Assembly (NCBI GenBank): GCA_045539475.1
Contig: JAZQFJ010000101.1
Location: 1-64,000 of the forward strand
Direction of reading: 5' to 3'
Source: SIG480 sp045539475
Lineage (GTDB): Bacteria > Bacillota > Clostridia > Oscillospirales > JAAYXM01
Length of the DNA: 64,000 nucleotides
Shown: positions 8,870 through 18,291 of the stretch, piece after piece
How the letters are laid out: each line of letters starts with the position of its first letter
Numbering within the stretch: position 1 is the first letter of the stretch
Program-made: the position numbers and the translations under genes
The notes under the pieces: generated by a model
What the model was told of the DNA's origin: nothing
The model's database searches: none
The model's input: only the letters and a program-made list of their open reading frames with translations

Positions 8870-9730
8870 TTGAAAAATCTTCTCAGGCGTTTTGAAGAAG
8901 AACTTCCTTCATATTCAAAGGCACAAAGGCTTATTGCGGGATATATTCTCGAAAACTATGATAAAGCTGCGTTTGTTACTGCCGGGCGTCTTGCTGCGCG
9001 CGTGGGGGTCAGTGAGTCCACTGTCGTTCGTTTTGCGGCAGAGCTTGGATATGACGGATATCCCGAAATGCAGCGTGACCTGCAGGATATTGTGAAGAAC
9101 AAGCTCACGGCAACGCAAAGAATAGAGCTGTCAAGTGAAAAAATCCGCGAGGATGTTGTCGGCTCCGTTCTTCGCTCAGACGCCGAAAGTATTCTTGCTA
9201 CGATTGATGAAATCAACAGGGGCGAATTTAATAAGGTTTGCGAGTGCATTCTTCGTGCTAAGAACATCTATATAATAGGTGTCCGCGCTTCAAGCGCTTT
9301 GGCGCAGTTTTTAGGTTTTTATTTAAATCTTATGTTCCCGAATGTTCATATAATAAGCACGATAAGCGTAAGTGAAGTGTTTGAACAGATACTGCGCATA
9401 TCCGATGAGGATGTGTTTATCGGGGTAAGCTTCCCGAGGTATTCAAAGCGAACACTCAAGGCGATGAAATTCGCCCACAGCCGCGGTGCAAAGGTCGTTG
9501 CGCTTACGGATACCGAAAGCTCTCCGCTTTGCCGGTATGCGGATTACAAGATGACGGCGCGCAGCGGTATGGTTTCGTTTGCGGATTCGCTTGTTGCACC
9601 TCTTTCGCTCATAAATGCACTTATTGCGGCGCTTAGCATAAAAAAAGGCGATGAAGTTGTAAAAACCCTTTCAAATCTTGAAACCATCTGGGATGAATAC
9701 GAAGTATACGAGAAGGCAGACAATGAATAA
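8870..9730 (+). CDS. MurR/RpiR family transcriptional regulator
   Basis: The protein has an N-terminal RpiR-type helix-turn-helix (VGVSESTVVRFAAELGYDG, about residues 45-65) and a C-terminal SIS domain for a phosphosugar ligand (IYIIGVRASSALAQF near residue 135, then VFIGVSFPRYSKRT). RpiR proteins repress or activate sugar and amino-sugar genes. The TTG at 8870 is preferred because GAGGTG lies 6 bases upstream; the GTG at 8861 overlaps that Shine-Dalgarno. It follows trmB closely and overlaps the next gene by 8 bases, so it is embedded in a housekeeping operon and its target is not evident from neighbours. Confidence 0.9.
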   Translation: MKNLLRRFEEELPSYSKAQRLIAGYILENYDKAAFVTAGRLAARVGVSESTVVRFAAELGYDGYPEMQRDLQDIVKNKLTATQRIELSSEKIREDVVGSVLRSDAESILATIDEINRGEFNKVCECILRAKNIYIIGVRASSALAQFLGFYLNLMFPNVHIISTISVSEVFEQILRISDEDVFIGVSFPRYSKRTLKAMKFAHSRGAKVVALTDTESSPLCRYADYKMTARSGMVSFADSLVAPLSLINALIAALSIKKGDEVVKTLSNLETIWDEYEVYEKADNE

Positions 9731-10955
9731 AAAGGTTATAGTGATAGGTGCCGGTGCCGCGGGGCTTCTTGCGGCAGGATTTGCGGGACGTGCGGGCGCG
9801 GATGTTCTTGTGCTTGAGAAAAATCCGCAACCCGGAAAAAAACTTAATATAACCGGAAAAGGCAGATGCAATGTAACAAACAACTGTGATTTCCGCGAGC
9901 TTTTAGAGAATATTCCGCAGAATCCAAGGTTTATGTACAGCGCATTTTCAGCATTTTCGCCGCAGGATATGATGGAGCTTCTGGAAGAGCTTGGAGTGCG
10001 GCTGAAAACAGAGCGTGGATTTCGGGTTTTTCCTGAATCGGATAATGCCCGTGAGGTTACTGATGCGCTTGTTTCCTTTGCAAAGAAAAACGGTGCGAGA
10101 ATAAAGACCGAAACAGTTTGTGGTATGCTTTCTGAAAACGGAAGAATAACCGGAGTTAAAACGAAGGGGAATACGTATCTATGCGATGCGGTTATTGTTG
10201 CTACGGGTGGTGTGTCATATCCGCTTACCGGCTCTACCGGTGATGGATATGACTTTGCGGAAAGCTGCGGTCATACGGTAAGAAAACCTCAGGGCTCTCT
10301 TGTGCCGCTCGTTGGCGAGAGTGATTTGTGCCGCAGCGCGCAGGGGCTTACTCTTAAAAACGTTACTCTGACGGCAAAGAATGAAAAAGGAGCGGTGCTG
10401 TTTTCAGAGCTTGGGGAAATGCTGTTTACGCATTTCGGTTTGTCCGGTCCGCTGGTGCTTTCGGCAAGTGCGCATATGCGGGATTTTGAAAATGAAAAAT
10501 ACCATGTGATGATTGATTTAAAACCGGGGCTTACGCATGAGAAGCTTGAAGAAAGAATTCTGCGCGACATAGAGGAAAAAAAGAATAAGGATATGAGGAA
10601 TCTTCTTCGAGGACTCCTTCCGTCCGGTATTATTCCGATTGTTCTTGTAAAAAGCGGCATACGGGCGGATGTAAAGGCGAATGCACTTACACGAGAAATG
10701 CGCCGTGCCCTGCGTGATACACTCAAAGCGTTGCGTATAGATATAGACGGAAAACGCCCGATAGCGGAGGCAATTATCACCTCCGGTGGCGTGAACGTCC
10801 GTGAAATAAATCCGAAAACTATGGAATCCAAAATCACAAGCGGATTGTTTTTTGCCGGTGAAGTGATAGACGTTGATGCATATACAGGAGGCTTCAATCT
10901 ACAGATAGCATGGTCAACGGCATACTCGGCAGGAACATATGCCGCTATGGAATAA
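9723..10955 (+). CDS. NAD(P)/FAD-dependent oxidoreductase, HI0933/BaiN family
   Basis: A 410-residue flavoprotein with the FAD Rossmann motif VIGAGAAGLLAAG at the N-terminus, the GKGRCNVTNNC signature of the HI0933-like family around residue 50, and a second nucleotide-site motif near the C-terminus (GLFFAGEVIDVDAYTGG). Family members include BaiN, proposed to act in bile-acid dehydroxylation, but most are uncharacterised and widespread in Bacillota, so no substrate is claimed. The ATG at 9723 overlaps the end of the RpiR gene by 8 bases and gives the canonical MNKKVIVIGAG start; a longer in-frame start at 9678 lies deep in the preceding gene. cmk follows after 13 bases. Confidence 0.92.
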   Translation: MNKKVIVIGAGAAGLLAAGFAGRAGADVLVLEKNPQPGKKLNITGKGRCNVTNNCDFRELLENIPQNPRFMYSAFSAFSPQDMMELLEELGVRLKTERGFRVFPESDNAREVTDALVSFAKKNGARIKTETVCGMLSENGRITGVKTKGNTYLCDAVIVATGGVSYPLTGSTGDGYDFAESCGHTVRKPQGSLVPLVGESDLCRSAQGLTLKNVTLTAKNEKGAVLFSELGEMLFTHFGLSGPLVLSASAHMRDFENEKYHVMIDLKPGLTHEKLEERILRDIEEKKNKDMRNLLRGLLPSGIIPIVLVKSGIRADVKANALTREMRRALRDTLKALRIDIDGKRPIAEAIITSGGVNVREINPKTMESKITSGLFFAGEVIDVDAYTGGFNLQIAWSTAYSAGTYAAME

Positions 10956-10968
10956 AGGAGAGAGCGTT

Positions 10969-11643
10969 ATGAACAAGTGTGCAATAGCGATTGACGGACC
11001 CAGCGGTGCAGGGAAAAGCACGATATCAAAGCTGCTTGCAAAGGAACTTGGCTTTACATATGTGGACACCGGTGCTATATACCGCACTGTGGGTGTTTAT
11101 GTGAAGCGTGCCGGTGCAAATCCAAAGGATGCGGCGCAGGTGGAAAGACTGCTCCCGCAAATCAATATTGAAATAGCTCACCGCGACGGAATACAGCGTC
11201 TGTTTTTAAACGGAGATGATGTAACGGAGCAAATACGCGAGCACGTTATTTCCGCATATGCCTCCGATGTGTCGGCGATTCCTGCGGTGCGCGCATTTCT
11301 TCTTGAGATGCAGCGTGAGTTTGCAAGACGTGATAATGTTATAATGGACGGCCGTGACATCGGAACGGTTGTGCTTCCGGATGCGAAAATAAAGATTTTC
11401 CTTACGGCAACGGATGAAGACCGTGCGCGAAGAAGATATGACGAGCTGATTCTCAAGGGGCAAAGTGTTTCTTTTGAAACGGTGCTTTCGGATATGCGTG
11501 TGCGAGATAAGCAGGATTCAAGCCGAAGCGTTGCACCTCTTGCAGCGGCTGAGGATGCTATAATGGTTGACACTACCGGCAACACACTTGAGGAGAGCGT
11601 GGAGCTTCTGAAAAACATAATTAAAGAGAGGTTGAACGGCTGA
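10969..11643 (+). CDS. cmk: Cytidylate kinase
   Basis: Cmk phosphorylates CMP and dCMP with ATP in pyrimidine salvage and in recycling CMP released by lipid and RNA metabolism. The 224-residue protein opens with MNKCAIAIDGPSGAGKST, which holds the P-loop GPSGAGKS, followed by YVDTGAIYR, the CMP-binding segment, and MDGRDIGTVV in the core. AAAGGAGA precedes the ATG by a normal distance; an upstream GTG-type extension to 10939 lies within the previous gene. The gene shares an ATGA stop-start overlap with plsC. The order cmk-plsC-ispH/rpsA is a recurrent clostridial cluster. Confidence 0.97.
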   Translation: MNKCAIAIDGPSGAGKSTISKLLAKELGFTYVDTGAIYRTVGVYVKRAGANPKDAAQVERLLPQINIEIAHRDGIQRLFLNGDDVTEQIREHVISAYASDVSAIPAVRAFLLEMQREFARRDNVIMDGRDIGTVVLPDAKIKIFLTATDEDRARRRYDELILKGQSVSFETVLSDMRVRDKQDSSRSVAPLAAAEDAIMVDTTGNTLEESVELLKNIIKERLNG

Positions 11644-12236
11644 TGAGGCTTTATAAATTTCTTGTTTCCATTGTAGTTCCGGTCTTTCGTCTTTTCTTTC
11701 GCGTAAGGATTTCCGGCAAGGAGAATATGCCCGAGGGGGCGACGGTTGTATGTGCAAACCATACATCAATGCTTGACCCGTTTTTTGCAGTGATGCTGTT
11801 TGATAAGACTGACCTTCCGGTGTTTATGGGAAAGATTGAGCTTTTCCGTATTCCGGTAATAGGTGCGCTTCTGAGAAAGATTGAAGCAATTCCCGTTGAC
11901 CGCGGGTCAACTTCAATGTCCACACTTCGTGATTCCATAAATCATTTGAAAAATGGCAGAAAAGTTGTTATTTTTCCGGAAGGGACGCGTGTTTCCGGTG
12001 AAGCTGATGTTTCCGGTGCAAAAACGGGTGCTGCCATGATTGCATGCCGCGCGGGTGTAACTATGCTTCCTGTGTTTATAAGCGGCAGGAAACGCCTTTT
12101 TGGTCGTGTGAATGTAATTGTTGGAAAAGCGGTTGAAACCGATTCATTCGAAGGAAGCGGCGGTGCAAAGTATAAAGCTGTTGTAGAAAAGGTTTTCGGT
12201 GACATACTCGCACTTGGTAAAGGCGGTGAAGCCTGA
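11643..12236 (+). CDS. plsC: 1-acyl-sn-glycerol-3-phosphate acyltransferase
   Basis: PlsC adds the second acyl chain to lysophosphatidic acid to make phosphatidic acid at the inner face of the membrane. The 197-residue protein has an N-terminal hydrophobic segment (residues 5-22), the catalytic NHTSMLDPF (His and Asp of H-x4-D) near residue 39, VDRG in the substrate region and FPEGTR near residue 112. Both ends overlap their neighbours as ATGA or TGATG, so translation is coupled with cmk upstream and ispH-rpsA downstream. Confidence 0.95.
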   Translation: MRLYKFLVSIVVPVFRLFFRVRISGKENMPEGATVVCANHTSMLDPFFAVMLFDKTDLPVFMGKIELFRIPVIGALLRKIEAIPVDRGSTSMSTLRDSINHLKNGRKVVIFPEGTRVSGEADVSGAKTGAAMIACRAGVTMLPVFISGRKRLFGRVNVIVGKAVETDSFEGSGGAKYKAVVEKVFGDILALGKGGEA

Positions 12237-14278
12237 TGGCAAAAGTAACAGTTGCAAAAACTGCGGGCTTCTGTTTCGGTGTGCGGCGTGCGGTGGATAT
12301 GGCGGAAAAGCTTGGGCGTGAAGGAGTGCAGGCGTGCACGATAGGTCCGATAATTCACAACGCACACGTTGTTGAACATCTCAAATCACTGGGGGTTCCG
12401 AGTGTGGACTCCGCAGAGCAGGTGCCGGAGGAAAGCCTTGCGGTTATCCGTTCACACGGCGTGGCAAAAAGCGTCTATGACGAGCTTTCAGCACGAGGAA
12501 TTGAATATGCGGATGCCACATGTCCGTATGTCATGAGAATACACAATATTGTCCGTGAAAAATCCGAGAACGGTTATGAAGTGATAATCGTCGGGAAAAG
12601 ATCGCATCCGGAGGTTCTCGGTATTGCCGGACAGTGTTTTCACTCAGAAATCGTCGGTTCGGCAGAAGAAATGTCAAAACTTTTTGAAAACCGCACCGAG
12701 CTTAGAGCCAAGCGGGTTTGCGCCGTTTCTCAGACTACTGTCGGGAGAAAAATTTGGGAAAGTTGCGTAAAAATTTTAAAAAAAGTGTGTACAAATTGCG
12801 AAATATTTGATACAATATGTCTCGCGACCGATAAACGACAGACCGAAGCTGCAAGCCTGGCATCGGAATCAGACGTTATGGTTGTAATCGGGGACAGGAC
12901 AAGCTCAAATACACAGGAGCTTGTTGCGATATGTTCTTCCGTGTGTCCGAAGGTTATCCGCGTTGAGAATGCAGAAGAGATTGATCTTTCCATCATTCGC
13001 GGCGCAGAGCGTATCGGTATCACGGCGGGCGCATCGACACCCGATTGGATAATTAAGGAGGTAAAAGGCAAGATGAGCGAAGAAATCAAGAACTTTGAGG
13101 GAGAATCTTTTGAGGAGTTACTTTTAAGTTCTCTCAAAACTTTTAATAATGGAGATAAGGTTGTCGGCGTGATAACAGCAATCACCCCGTCCGATATTCA
13201 GGTAGACCTTGGCGCAAAATACGCCGGTTATATCCCGTATTCCGAAATCGGCGAAGATGCAGACGCGGCTGATAAGTATAAAGTCGGCGACGAGATTGAG
13301 TGCTCCGTTGTCCGTGTAAACGATGTTGAAGGAATTATCACGCTTTCGAAGAAGCGTCTCGATGCTATCAAGGGTTGGGACGATGTAGAGCTTGCACGTC
13401 AGGATAACACTACTGTTGAAGGAACAGTTACGGATGTGAACGCAGGCGGTGTTGTAGTTACCGTTCGCGGTCTCCGCGTTTTCGTTCCGGCATCACAGTC
13501 CGGGCTTCCGAGAAACGCAGATCTGAACGAGCTTCTCAAGAAGAAGGTTCAGCTTAAGATTAAAGAGGTCAACCGTTCACGCCGTCGCATCGTCGGTTCT
13601 ATCCGCGAGGTTGCGGCAGAGGCTCGCCGTGAGGCACAGGAGCGCGTATGGGCAGATATCGAGGTCGGTAAGGAGTACAAGGGCGTTGTCCGTTCTCTTG
13701 CTTCTTACGGTGCATTTATCGATATCGGCGGTGTTGACGGAATGCTCCACATTTCCGAAATGACATGGGGACGTATCGGTCATCCGTCTGAGATGTTCAA
13801 GGAAGGTCAGGAGGTTGACGTTTTTGTTATCGCTCTTGATGCTGAAAAGAAAAAGATTTCCCTCGGCTACAAGAAGGCAGAGGATAATCCGTGGCTTAAG
13901 TTCAAGGCAGCTTACAATGTAGATGATACTGCAAAAGTCAAGATTGTTAAGCTTATGCCGTTTGGCGCATTCGCAGAGGTTGTTCCGGGAGTTGACGGTC
14001 TTATCCACATTTCCCAGATTTCCAACACACGTATCGCAAAGGTAAGCGATGCACTTAAGGAAGGCGACGAGGTCGAGGCTAAGATTATCGCAGTCGATGA
14101 AGAGAATCAGAAGATTTCTCTCTCAATGCGTGCTCTTATCCCGGGCGAAGCTGCTCCGGCAGAGACAGCAGCAGAAGAAGCTCCGGAAGATACAGAAGAG
14201 CTCGTTGCGACCTCCGGTGAAGAGAATGACATTCTCCCCGAGGAGACTGCTGAAGAAGTAGCAGCTGACGCTGAGTAA
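12236..14278 (+). CDS. ispH-rpsA: Fused 4-hydroxy-3-methylbut-2-enyl diphosphate reductase / ribosomal protein S1
   Basis: The 680-residue protein joins two normally separate proteins. Residues 1 to about 280 are IspH, the last enzyme of the MEP isoprenoid route, with the three 4Fe-4S cysteines at 13, 96 and 195 and the SHGV and TAGASTP substrate motifs. Residues about 305-635 contain four S1 RNA-binding repeats (cores such as GFIDIG-like AFIDIGGVDGMLHIS), followed by a Glu/Ala-rich acidic tail. This fusion is known in clostridia. A strong internal AAGGAGG (13055-13061) stands ahead of an in-frame ATG at 13073 (codon 280), exactly at the junction, so a free S1-like protein could also be made. 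Translation is coupled to plsC by a 1-base overlap. Confidence 0.96.
   Translation: MAKVTVAKTAGFCFGVRRAVDMAEKLGREGVQACTIGPIIHNAHVVEHLKSLGVPSVDSAEQVPEESLAVIRSHGVAKSVYDELSARGIEYADATCPYVMRIHNIVREKSENGYEVIIVGKRSHPEVLGIAGQCFHSEIVGSAEEMSKLFENRTELRAKRVCAVSQTTVGRKIWESCVKILKKVCTNCEIFDTICLATDKRQTEAASLASESDVMVVIGDRTSSNTQELVAICSSVCPKVIRVENAEEIDLSIIRGAERIGITAGASTPDWIIKEVKGKMSEEIKNFEGESFEELLLSSLKTFNNGDKVVGVITAITPSDIQVDLGAKYAGYIPYSEIGEDADAADKYKVGDEIECSVVRVNDVEGIITLSKKRLDAIKGWDDVELARQDNTTVEGTVTDVNAGGVVVTVRGLRVFVPASQSGLPRNADLNELLKKKVQLKIKEVNRSRRRIVGSIREVAAEARREAQERVWADIEVGKEYKGVVRSLASYGAFIDIGGVDGMLHISEMTWGRIGHPSEMFKEGQEVDVFVIALDAEKKKISLGYKKAEDNPWLKFKAAYNVDDTAKVKIVKLMPFGAFAEVVPGVDGLIHISQISNTRIAKVSDALKEGDEVEAKIIAVDEENQKISLSMRALIPGEAAPAETAAEEAPEDTEELVATSGEENDILPEETAEEVAADAE
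13055..13075 (+). promoter_or_regulatory. Internal ribosome-binding site at the ispH/rpsA junction
   Basis: AAGGAGG lies 11 bases before an in-frame ATG (13073-13075) at codon 280, between the IspH and S1 parts. It may be a relic of separate genes or an active internal start. Confidence 0.55.
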
Positions 14279-14297
14279 TTAAAACAGAACATACACC

Positions 14298-14335
14298 AAA
14301 GCCGTTTGCATTACAGCAGGCGGCTTTTCTTTCTT
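14298..14335 (+). terminator. Terminator after ispH-rpsA
   Basis: AAAGCCG pairs with CGGCTTT across a loop that itself holds a TGC/GCA pair, followed by a T-rich tract. Confidence 0.75.
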
Positions 14336-14372
14336 CCAAAATAAAACAATCTGTAAATTCTTGCTTATGCGA

Positions 14373-14401
14373 TTGACTTTGCAAAATTGAGGTAATAAAA
14401 T
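14373..14401 (+). promoter_or_regulatory. Promoter of the ABC exporter operon
   Basis: TTGACT and TAAAAT are separated by 17 bases, about 55 bases upstream of the first ABC gene. Confidence 0.7.
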
Positions 14402-14457
14402 ATTTAGTATGATTAATTTGGAATTCCGTAAGTTTTAGTTCACGGGGAGGAAATGAA

Positions 14458-16188
14458 ATGCTTCGTAAGCTTCTTGGCTGTGTAGGCAAATACAAGCTGC
14501 CGGCGATACTCTCACCGATATTCATATCGTGTGAGGTCATAATGGAAATATTCATTCCGCTTCTTATGTCAAAGATTATTGACGTTGGAATAAAAGGCGG
14601 CGGAGGTGTCGGATATATCGTCAAAGTCGGAGGGCTTATGGTGCTTATGTCCGTTTTCTCGCTTATGTTCGGTGTGCTTTCGGGAAAATATGCTTCAGTT
14701 GCGAGCACCGGCTTTGCAAAGAATGTCCGCAAGCGTATGTTTGATAAAATTCAGGACTTTTCCTTTGCAAATGTCGATAAATTTTCCACGGCATCGCTTG
14801 TCACTCGCCTTACAACGGATGTGACGTTTGTTCAGCACGCGTTTATGATGGTAATCCGTATGATGGTGCGCTCTCCGGTTATGCTTGTCAGCGCGACCGT
14901 GCTTGCAGTTTCGATAAATGCAGAGCTTGCGCGGGTGTTCTTTGTTGCAATTCCCGTTCTTGCGATAGCGCTTGTATTTATATCCACAAAAGCGTTTCCG
15001 CGCTTTAAGCAGATGTTCACAAAATACGATGCGATGAATTCGGCTGTTCAGGAAAGTCTTGTTGCAATTCGCGTTGTAAAGGCGTACGACAGGGAAGACT
15101 ATGAAAACGGCAAATTTGCAAAAGCGGCAGAGAATGTTATGAACGCACAGAGACGTGCAGAGCGTGTTCTTATTATGAATATGCCGATAATGCAGATCGT
15201 TATGTATTCCTGCATAATAACCGTTCTGTGGCTTGGCGGCAACCTTATAGCCGTGGGCAATATGGAAACAGGTGAGCTTATAAGCTTTATAAGCTACATC
15301 ACGCAGATACTTATGTCACTTATGGGGCTTTCAATGTGCTTTGTGAGCATCGTTATGTCGCGTGCATCCATTGCCCGTATATGTGAAGTGCTTGATGAAG
15401 ATATAGATATAAAGAACAGCATCGCCGGGAAAGCAGAGGTAGAAAACGGCGAGATTGTATTTGAAAATGTTTCATTTGCATATTCCAAAGGCAAAAATAA
15501 CAATGCCCTTTCCTCAATCAACTTTAAAATCAACTCCGGTGAGACTGTCGGAATAATCGGGGGAACAGGCTCCGGAAAGACGTCGCTTGTTTCTCTCATT
15601 CCGCGTCTTTATGACGTAAGTGACGGTTCTGTGTTTGTTGCGGGTACCGATGTGCGAGAGTATGACCTTGGTGCACTGAGAGAGTCCGTGGCAATGGTTT
15701 TGCAGAATAATGTGCTGTTTTCGGGAACAATAGCAGAAAATCTGCGCTGGGGTAATGAAAATGCAACCCAAGAAGAAATTGAGGCTGCATGCCGCTCCGC
15801 TGCGGCTCATGATTTCATTTCCGCATTTCCGGATGGGTATGAAACATATCTCGGACAGGGCGGCGTGAATCTCTCCGGCGGTCAGAAGCAGAGAGTGTGT
15901 ATTGCGCGGGCACTTTTAAAAAAGCCGAAGATAATTATTCTTGATGACAGCACAAGTGCGGTTGATACGGCGACTGATAAAAAAATACGTGATGCATTCC
16001 GGACATCTCTTGCAGATACGACAAAGATAATAATTGCGCAGAGAGTGACCTCGGTAAGTGATGCCGATAAAATTATTGTGTTGGATGACGGAAGAATAGA
16101 TGCAATAGGAACGCATGAAGAGTTGCTTTTGTCTAACGATATTTACCGCGAGGTGTACGAATCTCAGCAAAAGGTGGTGGAGCAGTAA
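14458..16188 (+). CDS. ABC exporter subunit with degenerate ATPase site
   Basis: A 576-residue half-transporter with an N-terminal six-helix exporter domain (about residues 10-310) and a C-terminal nucleotide-binding domain. The Walker A GGTGSGKTS begins at residue 368 and the signature LSGGQKQR is intact, but the Walker B is LDDS, with Asp497 where the catalytic Glu should be, and the H-loop is AQR with Gln528 instead of His. These changes mark the degenerate site of heterodimeric exporters such as BmrCD or TM287/288. GGGAGG precedes the ATG. The partner gene overlaps the stop codon by one base. It probably exports lipids, drugs or peptides; the substrate cannot be read from the sequence. 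Confidence 0.93.
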   Translation: MLRKLLGCVGKYKLPAILSPIFISCEVIMEIFIPLLMSKIIDVGIKGGGGVGYIVKVGGLMVLMSVFSLMFGVLSGKYASVASTGFAKNVRKRMFDKIQDFSFANVDKFSTASLVTRLTTDVTFVQHAFMMVIRMMVRSPVMLVSATVLAVSINAELARVFFVAIPVLAIALVFISTKAFPRFKQMFTKYDAMNSAVQESLVAIRVVKAYDREDYENGKFAKAAENVMNAQRRAERVLIMNMPIMQIVMYSCIITVLWLGGNLIAVGNMETGELISFISYITQILMSLMGLSMCFVSIVMSRASIARICEVLDEDIDIKNSIAGKAEVENGEIVFENVSFAYSKGKNNNALSSINFKINSGETVGIIGGTGSGKTSLVSLIPRLYDVSDGSVFVAGTDVREYDLGALRESVAMVLQNNVLFSGTIAENLRWGNENATQEEIEAACRSAAAHDFISAFPDGYETYLGQGGVNLSGGQKQRVCIARALLKKPKIIILDDSTSAVDTATDKKIRDAFRTSLADTTKIIIAQRVTSVSDADKIIVLDDGRIDAIGTHEELLLSNDIYREVYESQQKVVEQ

Positions 16189-18098
16189 TGGCAAACGGAA
16201 GACCGATGCAGGGACCGGGAGGTCCGAGAGGCAGACGCGGAATGCAGAAGCCAAAAAATGCGGGAAGAACAATTGCAAGGCTGCTCGGCTACATGGGCGG
16301 GCAGAAGCATCTTCTTGTTTTGGTGTTTGCAGGTATTCTCTGCAGCTCTCTTGCAGGTGTTGCGGGAACGTATTTTTTAAAGCCGGTTATAAATTCAATA
16401 GAAGCGGGCTTGCAAAGCGGGAACTTTGATGTCCGCGCCTTTGCAATGAAGCTTGCTCTTATGGCCTGCGTTTATGCGGTCGGCGCTGCGGGGGCATACC
16501 TTTACAGCCGTCTGATGCTTAATATATCGACGGAAACGATGCGCAAAATCCGCGTGGACACTTTTGAACGTTTGCAGAGTCTGCCGATAAAATATTTTGA
16601 TACGCACACGCACGGTGAAACGATGAGCCGTTTTACAAACGACACCGACACTCTTCGTGAAATGCTTAGTCAGGGAATTCCGCAGATGTTCTCGTCAAGT
16701 GTTACTATCATCGGTGTGTTTGTGTTGATGTGCATATTGAGCCCGATTCTCACTGCTCTTATTGTGGTGATGGTTTTTGTAATAACATTTGTCGTGAAAA
16801 AAATCGGCGTGCAGAGCGCAAAGTATTTCAAAAGTCAACAGAAGGCAATTGGTGCCGTCAACGGATATATCGAAGAAATGATTGAAGGGCAAAAGGTTGT
16901 AAAGGTTTTCTGTCATGAAGAAAAATCAAAAGCAAGGTTTGCGAAAATAAATGAAGAGCTTTTTGATGCGGCATCAAACGCGAATACTTTTGCAAGTGTG
17001 CTTGGACCTATTACGAACAACTTTTCTTATATAAACTATGCGCTTACGGCAACTATAGGTGCGGCACTCGCTGTCGGCGGCGTAATGGACATAGGAACTG
17101 TTGCTTCATTTCTTCAGTCCACACGCTCGTTTTTTCAACCGATAACCCAGATATCCCAGCAGTTTAATTCCATCATAAATGCACTTGCCGGCGCGGAGAG
17201 AATATTTGAGCTTATCGATGAGGCTCCGGAGCAGGATAACGGCACGGTTACGTTGGTATACGCAAAGAAAAATGAGGACGGCACGCTCGAAGAATCTGAC
17301 GTGCGGACGGGAATCTGGGCGTGGAAGGAACCGCGTGAGGACGGAGGTACGATTTATACAGAAGTGCGCGGCGATGTTCGCTTTGAGGACGTTGTTTTCG
17401 GATATGATGAAAACAAAACCGTATTAAACGGAATATCGCTCTATGCAAAGCCGGGGCAGAAAATAGCCTTTGTAGGCTCTACCGGAGCGGGAAAGACCAC
17501 CATAACAAACCTTATAAACCGCTTCTATGATGTTCCGGACGGAAAAATAACTTATGACGGAATAAATATCAATAAGATAAAGAAAAGTGATCTCCGGCGC
17601 TCTCTCGGTATGGTGCTTCAGGATACACATCTGTTTACCGGAACGGTTGCGGAAAACATCCGCTATGGAAAGCTTGATGCAACGGATGAGGAGATTGTCC
17701 GTGCCGCGAAGCTTGCAAATGCCCATTCATTTATCACGCATCTTCCGGACGGATACGATACGGTGCTCACCTCCGACGGTGTAAACTTAAGTCAGGGACA
17801 GCGTCAGCTTCTTGCGATTGCCCGTGCGGCTGTTGCAGACCCGCCGGTACTGATACTTGATGAAGCGACCAGCTCGATTGACACAAGAACGGAAGCGCTT
17901 ATTGAAAAAGGTATGGACACACTTATGGAGGGGCGAACGGTGTTTGTTATTGCACACCGCCTTTCCACCGTACGCAACTCAAAGGCGATAATGGTGCTTG
18001 AAAACGGCGAGATAATTGAGCGCGGCACGCATGACGACCTTTTGGAACAGCGCGGAAAATACTATCAATTATATACCGGAATGTTCGAATTGGAATAA
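16188..18098 (+). CDS. ABC exporter subunit with intact catalytic Walker B
   Basis: The 636-residue partner of the preceding half-transporter. It begins with a Pro/Gly/Arg-rich cytoplasmic tail (about residues 1-35), then a six-helix exporter domain, a charged insertion of about 45 residues (about 350-395) between membrane and ATPase domains, and a nucleotide-binding domain with Walker A GSTGAGKTT from residue 430, Walker B LDEATSS with Glu559, and H-loop IAHRLST. Its signature reads LSQGQRQ, weaker than the LSGGQ of its partner. In a heterodimer the complete site is therefore formed by this subunit's Walker motifs and the partner's signature. Translation is coupled through the TAATG overlap. 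Confidence 0.93.
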   Translation: MANGRPMQGPGGPRGRRGMQKPKNAGRTIARLLGYMGGQKHLLVLVFAGILCSSLAGVAGTYFLKPVINSIEAGLQSGNFDVRAFAMKLALMACVYAVGAAGAYLYSRLMLNISTETMRKIRVDTFERLQSLPIKYFDTHTHGETMSRFTNDTDTLREMLSQGIPQMFSSSVTIIGVFVLMCILSPILTALIVVMVFVITFVVKKIGVQSAKYFKSQQKAIGAVNGYIEEMIEGQKVVKVFCHEEKSKARFAKINEELFDAASNANTFASVLGPITNNFSYINYALTATIGAALAVGGVMDIGTVASFLQSTRSFFQPITQISQQFNSIINALAGAERIFELIDEAPEQDNGTVTLVYAKKNEDGTLEESDVRTGIWAWKEPREDGGTIYTEVRGDVRFEDVVFGYDENKTVLNGISLYAKPGQKIAFVGSTGAGKTTITNLINRFYDVPDGKITYDGININKIKKSDLRRSLGMVLQDTHLFTGTVAENIRYGKLDATDEEIVRAAKLANAHSFITHLPDGYDTVLTSDGVNLSQGQRQLLAIARAAVADPPVLILDEATSSIDTRTEALIEKGMDTLMEGRTVFVIAHRLSTVRNSKAIMVLENGEIIERGTHDDLLEQRGKYYQLYTGMFELE

Positions 18099-18123
18099 AA
18101 ATGAAAAAAAATAAAAAAAACAC

Positions 18124-18153
18124 TTGACCTGGCACCTTAACCTGTGTTACAAT
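18124..18153 (+). promoter_or_regulatory. Promoter of rpmG-secE-nusG-rplK-rplA
   Basis: TTGACC and TACAAT are separated by 18 bases. The 138-base leader that follows contains a small hairpin (CGCGG...CCGCG, about 18215-18241). Confidence 0.65.
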
Positions 18154-18291
18154 GTATATTACCTGTGAAAGGTTTATTTTTCGTGCTCTTTTTCAAAAGA
18201 TGCACTTAAACCTACGCGGGAGAAACAAAAAGTTTCCGCGAAGCCGTTATGGCTGTCAGGGAGGCAAATTATTCTTTGGAGGCCGAAAATT

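Noticed and set aside
10289..10897. 202-codon frame on the minus strand
   Set aside because: It is antisense to the BaiN-type flavoprotein gene, Ser/Arg-rich and without any recognised domain or ribosome-binding site.
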